47,811 nucleotides of DNA from Alphaproteobacteria bacterium (lineage in GTDB: Bacteria; Pseudomonadota; Alphaproteobacteria; Micavibrionales; UBA2020), in contig WGNE01000051.1 of the NCBI GenBank assembly GCA_016124645.1, positions 1 to 47,811 on the forward strand, in the 5' to 3' direction. Made by a program: the position numbers and the translations under genes. Positions 18,692 to 26,589 of the stretch are shown in pieces. The stretch's first letter is position 1. The number at the start of each line of letters is the position of its first letter. Below the pieces are notes generated by a model. The model saw only the letters and a list, made by a program, of their open reading frames with translations, ran no database searches and was not told the DNA's origin.

Positions 18692-19486
18692 TTAGCCAGC
18701 GGCCGCGGCGGCCTTGACTTCCTCGACGTCGCCGTCGAGGTTTTCTTCGCCGGGGTTCTCGGACGCGCCGAGATCGACGCCCGAAGCGGAGACTTCGGCC
18801 TGCAGGCCGTCGAGAACCGCGTCGCCGAACAGGTCGCAATAGGTGTTGATGGCGCGGGTCGCGTCATCGTTGCCGGGGATCAGGAAATCCACGCCGTCGG
18901 GGTCGCAGTTGGTATCGACCACGCCGAAGACGGGAATGTTCAGGCGGCGCGCTTCCAGAATGGCGTTCGCTTCCTTCATCACGTCGATGACGACGATGGC
19001 GTCGGGCAGGCCGCCCATTTCCTTGATGCCGCCGAGCGCTTTTTCAAGCTTCTCTTTTTCGCGCGACAGGTTCAGCTGTTCTTTTTTCGTCAGGCCGTGG
19101 CGGACTTCCGGGTTTTCCATCATTTCCTCGACCTGGCGCAGGCGCTTGATCGATTGCGAGATGGTGTTCCAGTTGGTCAGCATGCCGCCCAGCCAGCGGT
19201 AGTTCACGTAGAACTGGCCGCAACGCTGTGCGGTTTCGGCGATCTTGTCGGCCGCCTGACGCTTGGTGCCCACGAAGAGGACGCGGCCGCCGTTGGCGAC
19301 GATGTCGCGCACGTTCTTCAGCGCGTGGTGCAGCATGGGAACGGTCAGCTCGAGGTTGATGATGTGGACGTTGTTGCGCTCGCCGAAAATGTAGGGTTTC
19401 ATTTTCGGGTTCCAGCGGCGGGTGTGGTGACCGAAGTGAACGCCCGCTTCCAGAAGCTGGCGCATGGTGAAGGTCGGCATCGTCAT
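18692..19486 (-). CDS. rpsB: 30S ribosomal protein S2
   Basis: S2 bridges the head and body of the 30S subunit. The 264-residue protein starts [20 protein letters not shown] and has [44 protein letters not shown] and [20 protein letters not shown]; the C-terminal acidic Ala-rich extension (about 225-264) is variable in alphaproteobacteria. The ATG at 19486 is chosen over the one at 19480 because AAGGA lies at a normal distance upstream of it. It heads the operon, with a promoter at 19636-19664. Confidence 0.97.
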   Translation of the reverse strand: MTMPTFTMRQLLEAGVHFGHHTRRWNPKMKPYIFGERNNVHIINLELTVPMLHHALKNVRDIVANGGRVLFVGTKRQAADKIAETAQRCGQFYVNYRWLGGMLTNWNTISQSIKRLRQVEEMMENPEVRHGLTKKEQLNLSREKEKLEKALGGIKEMGGLPDAIVVIDVMKEANAILEARRLNIPVFGVVDTNCDPDGVDFLIPGNDDATRAINTYCDLFGDAVLDGLQAEVSASGVDLGASENPGEENLDGDVEEVKAAAAAG

Positions 19487-19573
19487 GTGAGTAATCCTTT
19501 TCTTTCTCGGTTATGCCTCTGCGGATGATCATCCCTTATCAGGACACCGTCGCGGTCGCCTTTTCGGCAACCT

Positions 19574-19597
19574 CTTAAATCCGCATGTGAATTTAAG
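19574..19597 (-). promoter_or_regulatory. rpsB leader stem-loop
   Basis: A perfect 7-bp inverted repeat (CTTAAAT / ATTTAAG) with a ten-base loop lies in the untranslated leader between the predicted rpsB promoter and start codon. In other bacteria S2 represses its own operon by binding the rpsB leader. Whether this element does so is unknown; only the inverted repeat is seen. Confidence 0.35.
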
Positions 19598-19635
19598 AAA
19601 CGCCCGAACCATTCGGTCGCCTCTCATGAGTGTGG

Positions 19636-19664
19636 TTTCTACAGCCATCGGGCGGATTTGGCAA
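19636..19664 (-). promoter_or_regulatory. Predicted sigma-70 promoter of the rpsB operon
   Basis: On the minus strand TTGCCA (19664-19659) and TAGAAA (19641-19636) are separated by exactly 17 bases, with an AT-rich stretch just upstream. This places transcription start near 19629 and gives a leader of about 140 bases. It is the best match in the 439-bp region upstream of rpsB. Confidence 0.55.
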
Positions 19665-19750
19665 GTAAAACATAGGTATTTCATATGTTTTTCAATGCCG
19701 GCGGCACATTGTGCAGGGCCGGAATCTCCCGCGCCGCGACATCGTCTGGA

Positions 19751-19815
19751 ATTATGTCTAAAATAGGACTGTTTTTCAAAGGGATACATATGCAGTCCTT
19801 CATAATTGACATAAT
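19751..19815. repeat. 65-bp two-part inverted repeat
   Basis: Outer arms ATTATGTC (19751-19758) and GACATAAT (19808-19815) and inner arms AGGACTG (19765-19771) and CAGTCCT (19793-19799) are each perfect, separated by a 6/8-base internal asymmetry and a 21-base centre. The right outer arm covers the -35 box of the rightward promoter. It could be a regulator-binding operator, a DNA cruciform or the remnant of a small mobile element. Confidence 0.55.
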
Positions 19816-19834
19816 ATATACCGTGAGGTACTAT
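19806..19834 (+). promoter_or_regulatory. Predicted promoter for the 19926 gene
   Basis: TTGACA (19806-19811, full consensus) and TACTAT (19829-19834) are separated by 17 bases. It reads towards the two-helix membrane protein, giving a leader of about 85 bases. Its -35 box lies within the right arm of the large inverted repeat, so a protein bound there would be expected to block it. Confidence 0.55.
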
Positions 19835-19864
19835 TAAACGCATCCGCGTCGAATTATGGAGACA

Positions 19865-19880
19865 CCGCCCGAAGGGGCGG
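19865..19880 (+). promoter_or_regulatory. Leader hairpin of the 19926 gene
   Basis: CCGCCC and GGGCGG form a perfect 6-bp stem with a GAAG tetraloop, 45 bases before the start codon and downstream of the predicted promoter. It may stabilise the transcript or tune translation. No terminator T-run follows. Confidence 0.4.
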
Positions 19881-19925
19881 ATAAAATGGGCTGCAGACAG
19901 GATCTCGGGGCAACTTAGGACGAAA

Positions 19926-20441
19926 ATGAACGTCTTCACAAACTTCTATAAAAAGCTGGCCGATACCAGCCGCCTGAGCGAAAAGCAGCTTCATACCCGC
20001 ATGAAGTGGACCAAGCGCCTCGCCCTGTTCTCGACCGTCAGCGCGCTGGGCTGGGGCACCTTCGGGCTGGCCGGCGGCGTGGCGCTGGGGCTGAAGGCCG
20101 CGGGCATCCACCTGCTGCCCGCCGTGCTGGGCGCCTCCACCATGATCACCGGCGCGGGCTTTGCGGTAAAATCCTTCATCAGCAACCGCATCCTGATGGC
20201 CATCCACAAGAAATTCGAGCGCGAGAAAGCCGTGCGTGCGCAAAACGGCGGTCCGGCGACGGAACACGCCACGGCGAAAATATCCCTCTCCGCCAAACCC
20301 GCGGCCCCTTCCCTGCTGAACCGGCTGAAAAAGCTGGGCAACGGCTTCAACGTCTTCGCCAAAAAAGAACCGGCGGCCGCCGGAAAGAAACCCGCCCCGC
20401 GCCTCAACCGCCCGCTGAAGCCGGTGAAGAATTCTCTTTGA
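19926..20441 (+). CDS. Unknown small membrane protein with two hydrophobic segments
   Basis: Not recognised. The 171-residue protein has a basic, amphipathic N-terminus (1-31), two adjacent hydrophobic segments (about 32-58 and 61-86, both Gly/Ala-rich and hairpin-like), then a highly basic C-terminal half with Ala/Lys/Pro-rich low complexity (for example KKEPAAAGKKPAPR) and no further membrane segment. AGGA sits six bases before the ATG, supporting this start. It has its own promoter and converges on the nuclease gene with 13 bp between stops. Codon use is GC-rich, unlike the nuclease, so the two were probably not acquired together. Confidence 0.75.
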   Translation: MNVFTNFYKKLADTSRLSEKQLHTRMKWTKRLALFSTVSALGWGTFGLAGGVALGLKAAGIHLLPAVLGASTMITGAGFAVKSFISNRILMAIHKKFEREKAVRAQNGGPATEHATAKISLSAKPAAPSLLNRLKKLGNGFNVFAKKEPAAAGKKPAPRLNRPLKPVKNSL

Positions 20442-20454
20442 AGTTTTTATCTTT

Positions 20455-21570
20455 TTACCAATTTTCCATTTCGACAAGGAATTGCCGCTGCCAAGATCGT
20501 AACCACTCATTGAGCTCGTTTACAGTTACATCCTGTCTCAAATCCTTAAATCTGATATACCACAATGACGATTCCTTGTTCTTTGTGTAGCTCGGTTGTA
20601 AATCTAGCTCTCCAAGACTGAATGGATTTTTCCTGTAGGCTTTTTTACAGGCCGGAAACACCTTGTCATCGATAATGGCTTGCTTTTCGTTCTTCTCGCC
20701 TTGCGTGAGTTTCTTCCCCTCTGACCATGTATAATAATTCAGACGAAGATAGAAAGGAGATTGGCAAACGTCTTTGGCATTCATACGGTCAAGGCGATAG
20801 AAAAAAATTTCGTTCCAATCTTTACGATATGAAATGCAGAACCCCTTCGGCAGCGGAAGTTTAGCCTGCGTCCAGCAGCCACCTCCCTTGTTAACTCCTC
20901 CGTATATTTCTTTTATATCACAACCGTCAGTCAATTTATTCATCAAGGCCCACTGAAAATCCTCCCTAGCTAAACTACCCTTTACGCCGTCAAATGAAAT
21001 TTCCTTGATTGGCCTTTTCAGTTCTTCTAAGGAGGCGTGCCTGCTTTTCTGCACCTTACCTGCGTACGAATAATATTGCTGCAAGATCGGATGCCTTACA
21101 TGCGCTTTTTGCATGATCTCCACTTGACTGTCCAGGTCGAGAAACTGCACATTCCAGCTCTTTCCGTCGCGGTTATAATCATGAGCAGTATCGTAGCGCC
21201 ATGTCAGGATAAACCCCTTAGCCTCAGGACAATTTTCTCGGTAGCTCTCCAACTGCCTATAAACGTCATATATCGAAGGCGTACTGAGAAGCTTGTTTTC
21301 GATGATTGCCAATATCACTGTTTCGTTCTTATCCGCATATAAAACAATATCCGCCCGACCCTTTTTAAACGAAACTTCAGTTCTAACCAGCTTCACCTTT
21401 TCTGGCTGTATGCCGCTGCCTGCAAGAAACAACTTTGCGAGAACTTTAACGTCATCTTGAGGAGCATCATCCCCAGGGGCATTGCAGAGACTACTCAAGA
21501 CCCATGCCCAAAATGCAGAAGATGACAATTCACTCGTCGCGTAATCAAAAATTGTTTTTGAAATGCCCAT
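20455..21570 (-). CDS. PD-(D/E)XK nuclease family protein, AT-rich
   Basis: A 371-residue protein with a PD-(D/E)XK nuclease core of the PDDEXK_4 type in its N-terminal third. Visible residues are Glu65 in RTEVSF, Asp74 in KGRADIVLYA, Glu91 and Lys93 in AIIENKL, and the downstream helix YRQLESY (104-110), giving the E...D...ExK...Q pattern. The C-terminal two-thirds is rich in aromatic residues and unassigned; similar proteins often bind or sense something there. It lies 29 bp downstream of dnaE in the same direction and may be read from it. Its GC is far below neighbours (21 of 60 at 20521-20580, 29 of 60 at 21181-21240, against 39 of 60 at 22021-22080), suggesting recent transfer. Activity and biological role are unknown; defence against foreign DNA is a guess. 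Confidence 0.8.
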   Translation of the reverse strand: MGISKTIFDYATSELSSSAFWAWVLSSLCNAPGDDAPQDDVKVLAKLFLAGSGIQPEKVKLVRTEVSFKKGRADIVLYADKNETVILAIIENKLLSTPSIYDVYRQLESYRENCPEAKGFILTWRYDTAHDYNRDGKSWNVQFLDLDSQVEIMQKAHVRHPILQQYYSYAGKVQKSRHASLEELKRPIKEISFDGVKGSLAREDFQWALMNKLTDGCDIKEIYGGVNKGGGCWTQAKLPLPKGFCISYRKDWNEIFFYRLDRMNAKDVCQSPFYLRLNYYTWSEGKKLTQGEKNEKQAIIDDKVFPACKKAYRKNPFSLGELDLQPSYTKNKESSLWYIRFKDLRQDVTVNELNEWLRSWQRQFLVEMENW

Positions 21571-21599
21571 TTAAATGCGCACCTTCAGCTGAATGTAAC

Positions 21600-24500
21600 T
21601 TAGACTTCGCGCACCATGCCGACGCCGCTGATCCGGCGCAGTTCCTTGGCGGTGTCTTCCTGCATGTTCCACTCGCCGGGCAGTTCCAGCGTGGCTTCGC
21701 GCCCGCCCGCCGCGGGAGCGATGAGGTGGATTTTCACGCTCCCCCGCCCCGGCGATTTTTCCAGCACGTCCTTCACCTGCTCCACCGCCTCCGGCTTGTG
21801 GAGATGCACATGCAGTTGCCGGGTGGCGCCCTGCACGGCGGCGGTCAGCGGCTCGATGCTCTGGGCGAGGTAGCGCAGCTCGTCCTCGTTCTTGCGGTCA
21901 ACATCGACGGACAACAGGATCGGCGTGCCCGCCTCCAGCAGGTCGCGGCGCGCCCCCAGCAGCTCGGAGAAGACCATCATCTCGAAAACGCCATAGGGGT
22001 CTGAAACCGCGACGAAGGCGAAGCGGTTGCCCTTTTGCGAAGTGCGCTCCTGCTTGCGCACGACGATGCCCGCCATGCGCAGCCGGTTGGTGGGCTTGGC
22101 CGCCAGCGCGGATTTCACCATGTTGGAAGGCACGACCTGCAGCCTCTCGAGCTGCGAGGTCATGTTGTCCAGCGGGTGCGCGGAAAGATAGAACCCGACG
22201 CCGTCGAATTCATGGCGCAGCTTTTCCAGCGGCTCGAAGGGCGGGGCGGAGGCCAGCGGCGGTTCGGGCAATGACGCGCCCGCGTCCCCGCCGAAGAGGC
22301 TTTCCTGCCCGCTCGCCTTTTCCTCCGCATGGGCGGAAGCGTAGCGCAGCAATGTCTCGACCGAGCCCAGCACGGCGGCGCGGTTGTCGTTCATCGTGTC
22401 GAAAGCGCCCGAGGCGGCGAGCGATTCCATCTGCCGCTTGTTCATCACCTTGCTGTCCAGCCTTCGGGCGAAATCATGCAGGTCTTTATAGGGGCCGTTC
22501 TGCGCGCGTTCCTCGACCACCTTCTTCATCGCCTCCTCGCCCACGCCCTTCAGCGCGGCGAGCGCGTAGCGGATCGCGCGCGAGCCGTCCGGCATATGCT
22601 CGACCGAAAAGCGCGGCAGCGACTTGTTGATGTCGGGCGGCAGCAGGGTGATGCCCATTTTCTGCAGTTCCTGCCGGGTCACGCCCAGCTTGTCGGTGTT
22701 GTTCATGTCCTGCGTCATGTTCGCGGCCATGAATTCCACGGGGTAATGCGCCTTCAGGTAAGCCGTCTGGTAGGCGATGAGCCCGTAGGCGGCGGAGTGC
22801 GCGCGGTTGAAGCCGTAGCCCGCGAATTTCTCCATCTGGTCGAAGATCGCGCCCGCGACGTCGGCGGCGATCTTGTTGGTCTTCTCGCAGCCCTTGACGA
22901 AAATCTCGCGCTGCGCGTCCATCTCGGCCTTGATCTTCTTGCCCATCGCGCGGCGCAGCAGGTCGGCGCCGCCCAGCGTGTAGCCCGCCAGCACCTGCGC
23001 GGCCTGCATGACCTGTTCCTGGTAGATCATGACGCCGTAGGTGTCCTTGATGACCGGTTCCAGCAGCGGGTGCATGTAGTCGATCTGCTCCTCGCCCTTC
23101 AGGTTGGCGAGGTACTTGGGAATGTTCTCCATCGGCCCCGGTCTGAACAGGGCCACGATAGCGCTCACCTCTTCGAAGTTCTTCACGTTCATCTGGCGGC
23201 ACAGGTCGCGCATGCCGCCGCTCTCGAGCTGGAAGACGGCGAAACATTCGCCCTTGGCCAATATCTCGTAGGTCTTCTTGTCGTCGAGCGGGAACTTCAG
23301 CGGGTCCAGATCCTCCCCCGTCGTCTGCTTCACGAAGCGGATGGCGTCGCGGATGATGTCCAGCGTTTTCAGGCCGAGGAAGTCGAACTTGACCAGCCCC
23401 GCCTTTTCCACGTCCTTCATGTTGAACTGCGTCGCGGGCACTTCCGAGCCGGGGTCGCGATAGACCGGCACGATCTCGTCCAGCGGCTTGTCGCCGATGA
23501 CGACCCCCGCCGCGTGGGTGGAAGCGTGGCGGAACAGCCCTTCCAGCTTCAGCGCGATGTTGATGAGCCTGCCCACCTGCTCGTCCGCGTCGCGCGCCTC
23601 GCGCAGCATCGGCTCGCTCTCGATCGCCTCGGTCAGGCTGATGGGGTTGGCGGGGTTCTGCGGCACCAGCTTGGCGATCTTATCGACTTGACCGTAGGGC
23701 ATCTGCAAGACGCGCCCGACGTCGCGCACCACGGCGCGCGCCTGCAATTTACCGAAAGTGATGATTTGCGCGACGGAATCCATGCCGTATTTCTCGCGCA
23801 CGTAATTGATGACCTCGTCCCGGCGTTCCTGGCAGAAGTCCACGTCGAAGTCGGGCATGGACACGCGCTCGGGGTTCAGGAAGCGCTCGAACAGCAGGTT
23901 CATGGCGATGGGGTCCAAGTCGGTGATGCGCACGGCCCATGCGACGACCGAGCCCGCGCCCGAGCCCCTGCCCGGCCCCACCGGAATGTCGTGGTCCTTC
24001 GCCCATTCGATGAAGTCCGAGACGATGAGGAAGTAGCCCGCGAAGCCCATGCCGATGAGCACGCCCAGCTCGTATTCCAATCGCGCGAAGTATTGCTTGC
24101 GGATTTCCTCCTTCTTCGCCTCGTCCCAGCCCTGCTGGAAGACGTAGTTTTCCAGCCGCCATTGCAGGCCTTTTTCGGAGCGCTTGCGCAGCTCGTCCTC
24201 CTCGCTCACCCCTTCGTCGGTGGGGAAGCGCGGCAGCATGGGCTTGACCTCTTCCAGCATATAGGCGCAGCGTTTCGCGATCTCGACCGTGTTCTGGACG
24301 GCTTCCGGCAGGTCCTTGAACAATTCGGCCATCTGTTCGGCGGATTTGAAGTAATGCTCCGGCGAGACCTTGCGGCGGGTATTGTCCTGCACATAGGCGC
24401 TTTCGGCGATGCAGAGCAGCGCGTCATGCGCCTCGTACATGTCCGGCTCCGAAAAGAAGCAGTTATTCGTGGCGACGATGGGGATGTCATGCGCATAGGC

Positions 24501-25103
24501 GAGGTCGAGCAGCCCGTCCTCTATCGCCACCTCCTCCGCCATGCCGTGGCGCTCCAGCTCGACGTAGAGCCGGTCGCCGAAAACTTTTTTGAGGTGCAGC
24601 AGCTCTTTTTCCGCGTCCGCCGCGCGGGTTTCCAGCAACAAGCGGCCGACGGGCCCCTTCACGCCGCCCGTCAGGCAGATGAGGCCTTCGCTGTAGGTCG
24701 CCACGTCCTCGCGGCTGACGGCGGGTTTTTCCTCATGCGGAAGGGGCGAGAGGAAGCTTTTGCTCGTCAGCTTCATCAGGTTTTCGTAGCCCTTGCGGTT
24801 TTGCGCCAGCAGCACGAGCTGGTCGGGCATTTCCGATTTCTTGTTTTTCTGCTCCGCCTGATCGGGCCGCTCGACCCAGAGCTGGCAGCCGATGATGGGC
24901 TGTATGCCGGACTTGGCGGCGGTGAGCGAGAATTCGAGCGCGCCGAACAAATTGCCGGTATCCGTCACGGCAAGGGCGGGCATATCCAGCTCCTTGGCCA
25001 GCGGAATCATGTCCTTGATGCGGATAGCCCCCTCGGCCAGCGAATAGGCCGAATGGACCCGCAGGTGGACGAAGGGCACGGTTTTGAGCGGTTTGTCTTG
25101 CAT
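21600..25103 (-). CDS. dnaE: DNA polymerase III subunit alpha
   Basis: The replicative polymerase catalytic subunit. The 1167-residue length is standard for DnaE1. The N-terminal PHP domain (about 8-280) starts FVHLRVHSAYSLAEGAI with LAVTDTGNLFGALEF; note that PHP metal-binding residues look degenerate as in proofreading-inactive versions. The polymerase core has GPGRGSGAGSVVAWA (377-391) and the catalytic acidic motif PDFDVDF (417-423), FGKLQARAVVRDVGRV and the finger segment FAGYGFNRAHSAAYG. A tandem helix-hairpin-helix region and an OB-fold (MAGIVVRKQERTSQKGNRF) follow. The gene divergently faces the unknown gene at 25255. Confidence 0.97.
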   Translation of the reverse strand: MQDKPLKTVPFVHLRVHSAYSLAEGAIRIKDMIPLAKELDMPALAVTDTGNLFGALEFSLTAAKSGIQPIIGCQLWVERPDQAEQKNKKSEMPDQLVLLAQNRKGYENLMKLTSKSFLSPLPHEEKPAVSREDVATYSEGLICLTGGVKGPVGRLLLETRAADAEKELLHLKKVFGDRLYVELERHGMAEEVAIEDGLLDLAYAHDIPIVATNNCFFSEPDMYEAHDALLCIAESAYVQDNTRRKVSPEHYFKSAEQMAELFKDLPEAVQNTVEIAKRCAYMLEEVKPMLPRFPTDEGVSEEDELRKRSEKGLQWRLENYVFQQGWDEAKKEEIRKQYFARLEYELGVLIGMGFAGYFLIVSDFIEWAKDHDIPVGPGRGSGAGSVVAWAVRITDLDPIAMNLLFERFLNPERVSMPDFDVDFCQERRDEVINYVREKYGMDSVAQIITFGKLQARAVVRDVGRVLQMPYGQVDKIAKLVPQNPANPISLTEAIESEPMLREARDADEQVGRLINIALKLEGLFRHASTHAAGVVIGDKPLDEIVPVYRDPGSEVPATQFNMKDVEKAGLVKFDFLGLKTLDIIRDAIRFVKQTTGEDLDPLKFPLDDKKTYEILAKGECFAVFQLESGGMRDLCRQMNVKNFEEVSAIVALFRPGPMENIPKYLANLKGEEQIDYMHPLLEPVIKDTYGVMIYQEQVMQAAQVLAGYTLGGADLLRRAMGKKIKAEMDAQREIFVKGCEKTNKIAADVAGAIFDQMEKFAGYGFNRAHSAAYGLIAYQTAYLKAHYPVEFMAANMTQDMNNTDKLGVTRQELQKMGITLLPPDINKSLPRFSVEHMPDGSRAIRYALAALKGVGEEAMKKVVEERAQNGPYKDLHDFARRLDSKVMNKRQMESLAASGAFDTMNDNRAAVLGSVETLLRYASAHAEEKASGQESLFGGDAGASLPEPPLASAPPFEPLEKLRHEFDGVGFYLSAHPLDNMTSQLERLQVVPSNMVKSALAAKPTNRLRMAGIVVRKQERTSQKGNRFAFVAVSDPYGVFEMMVFSELLGARRDLLEAGTPILLSVDVDRKNEDELRYLAQSIEPLTAAVQGATRQLHVHLHKPEAVEQVKDVLEKSPGRGSVKIHLIAPAAGGREATLELPGEWNMQEDTAKELRRISGVGMVREV

Positions 25104-25172
25104 TTATGATTCCTGCCCCAAATTCGCATATAAAACCATTGATATTCAACAAGGTTTTCCGCCGCCGCATTT

Positions 25173-25190
25173 CCTTGACATAACTCAAGG
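25173..25190. repeat. Short palindrome over a -35 box (possible operator)
   Basis: CCTTGA and TCAAGG are perfect inverted 6-base arms around a 6-base spacer. The left arm overlaps the TTGACA box of the rightward promoter. A direct repeat CAAGGTTTT also occurs at 25150-25158 and 25186-25194. The arrangement suggests binding of a dimeric regulator between dnaE and the unknown gene, but no regulator is known. Confidence 0.4.
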
Positions 25191-25201
25191 TTTTTTATAA
25201 T
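25175..25201 (+). promoter_or_regulatory. Predicted promoter for the 25255 gene
   Basis: Perfect hexamers TTGACA (25175-25180) and TATAAT (25196-25201) lie 15 bases apart, shorter than the optimal 17; an alternative -10 TAATAT (25198-25203) restores 17 bases. It reads towards the unknown gene starting at 25255. The short spacing may make it weak or activator-dependent. Confidence 0.55.
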
Positions 25202-25254
25202 ATGGCGCACAAGACCAAAAGCAGCCTTTAATGAAATCAACCGGTTAGAATTCC

Positions 25255-25899
25255 GTGACAGAAGAAGTTCAAAAAGAGACCACGGCCGAACAGCCCGCCA
25301 ATGCCGCCCCCAAGGCGGAAAAAGCGCCCGAGAAGCTGAAAACAGACACGGATTCGCTGGCGCGCGGCTTCAACGCGCTGGCCGCGCAGGCGCGCGACAC
25401 CCTGAAGGTCTTCCGCCCCACGCTGGCGAAGCTGAACGCGGTCGTTTCGAAATTCCACGCCATCGGCAACGACCAGATCGGCGTCGAGCTGGCCACCTAC
25501 GACAAGCTGCGCGAGCAGAACCTGTACCGCGGCGGCATGGGCGACGGCAACGTCAACTACGCCCTGCTCAGCATCTACGACGCCCGCTTCCTGGTGCGCG
25601 TGATGCCGGACAGCAAAATCGACTGCTATACCGAGAACCTGAACAAGCCCTATGGCGCGATCTTCAACATCGACAGCGACGCCTTCTGGTACACGACCGA
25701 GAATTCGAAGACCAAGGCGATGTTCAACAGCTACGACCTGTCGAAAGAAGAAGACGTGGCCAAGCTGATGGGCGCCATCTCCCAAATCAACGCCGTGCTG
25801 GCCGCCAACGACGAGCTGCGCGAATTCGACCTTCCCGCCGCGCGCGAGAAGTCCATCGTGCCCAAGGCCGCGCCCGGCGGGCTCAAGCCGCATAAATAA
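25255..25899 (+). CDS. Unknown protein encoded between dnaE and lolD
   Basis: Not recognised. The 214-residue protein starts with a low-complexity Ala/Glu/Lys region (1-30) without a signal peptide or membrane helix, so it is probably cytosolic. A compact mixed alpha/beta part follows (about 35-195), with GVELATYDKLREQNLYRGG (79-97), YALLSIYDARFLVRV and FNIDSDAFWYTTENS. The last residues are basic. GTG at 25255 is the only plausible start, since the in-frame ATG at 25231 runs into TAG after five codons (25231-25248). No good ribosome-binding site is visible before the GTG. Codon use matches the GC-rich chromosome, so it appears long resident. It is convergent with lolD (21 bp). Confidence 0.8.
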   Translation: MTEEVQKETTAEQPANAAPKAEKAPEKLKTDTDSLARGFNALAAQARDTLKVFRPTLAKLNAVVSKFHAIGNDQIGVELATYDKLREQNLYRGGMGDGNVNYALLSIYDARFLVRVMPDSKIDCYTENLNKPYGAIFNIDSDAFWYTTENSKTKAMFNSYDLSKEEDVAKLMGAISQINAVLAANDELREFDLPAAREKSIVPKAAPGGLKPHK

Positions 25900-25920
25900 G
25901 ATTTCCCGATTTCAAGAGGC

Positions 25921-26589
25921 TTAGACCACGCCGTCTTTCAGCTCCAGCACGCGGTGCATGCGGTGCGCGAGCTCGTGGTTGTGCGTGACGATGAGCGCGC
26001 CGGTGTTGAGGTCTTTGAGCGTCTGCATCATCACCCGGAAGACGTCCTCCGAGGTCGCGGGGTCGAGGTTGCCGGTCGGCTCGTCCGCCAGCAGCAGGGC
26101 CGGCTTGTTGACGAGGCCGCGGGCGATGGCGACGCGCTGCTGCTCGCCGCCCGAAAGCTGGCCCGGGTAATGCTCCGCCCGGCTTTTCAGCCCCACGCTT
26201 TCCAATAGCTGCATGGCGCGTTCCCGCGCGGGCTTTTTCGCCGCGCCTGCGACATATTGCGGCAGCAAAAGGTTTTCAAGCGCGGTAAAATCCGGCAACA
26301 GGTGGTGGAACTGATAGACGAAGCCGATCTGCGTGCGACGCAGCGTGGTGCGGTCGTCGTCCGCATGACTCTTGACGGGCTTGCCGTTGACGACGACCTC
26401 CCCGCCGCTCGGGATCTCCAGCAGCCCCGCGATCTGCAACAGCGTGGTCTTGCCGCAGCCGCTGGGGCCGAGCAGCGCGACGACCTCGCCCTGCTCCACC
26501 GCCATGTTGACGCCGCGCAGGATGTGCAGCGTTTCGCCGCCCTGCTCGAAATTGCGCGTGATGTTGCGAAGCTCCAGAACCTTACTCAC
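25921..26589 (-). CDS. lolD: Lipoprotein-releasing ABC transporter ATP-binding protein
   Basis: LolD powers extraction of outer-membrane lipoproteins from the inner membrane to LolA. The 222-residue ATPase has Walker A GPSGCGKTT (41-49), the Q-loop FVYQFHHLLPDFTALEN, the signature LSGGEQQRVAIARGL and Walker B ALLLADEPTGNLD, with the switch His in VTHNHELAHRM. The start is GTG, overlapping the last codons of the permease gene by 8 bp, so the two are coupled. Confidence 0.96.
   Translation of the reverse strand: MSKVLELRNITRNFEQGGETLHILRGVNMAVEQGEVVALLGPSGCGKTTLLQIAGLLEIPSGGEVVVNGKPVKSHADDDRTTLRRTQIGFVYQFHHLLPDFTALENLLLPQYVAGAAKKPARERAMQLLESVGLKSRAEHYPGQLSGGEQQRVAIARGLVNKPALLLADEPTGNLDPATSEDVFRVMMQTLKDLNTGALIVTHNHELAHRMHRVLELKDGVV

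Larger units (their letters stand above)
19487..19925. other. 439-bp divergent intergenic region
   Basis: The longest stretch without a gene in the window, between rpsB (minus) and the unknown plus-strand gene at 19926. It holds the rpsB leader and promoter, a 65-bp interrupted inverted repeat (19751-19815), a TTGACA-17-TACTAT promoter pointing right (19806-19834) and a GC hairpin in that transcript's leader (19865-19880). Its base composition drops sharply (22 of 60 G+C at 19801-19860). No coding potential was recognised. Confidence 0.6.

Noticed and set aside
19487-19925. Search for a tRNA or small structured RNA gene upstream of rpsB
   Set aside because: No cloverleaf, CCA end or T-loop motif seen; only the hairpins and promoters listed.
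20442-20454. Possible bidirectional terminator between the convergent 19926 gene and nuclease gene
   Set aside because: T-runs are present but no inverted repeat, so no hairpin can form.
21584-21593. TTCAGCTGAA perfect palindrome between dnaE and the nuclease
   Set aside because: Only ten bases and isolated; could be chance. It does not look like an attachment site, as no second copy was seen at the other end of the AT-rich gene.
22329-25109. 926-codon open frame opposite dnaE
   Set aside because: Antisense shadow of the DnaE frame, rich in His/Arg/Val/Leu as expected from reversed GC-rich codons.
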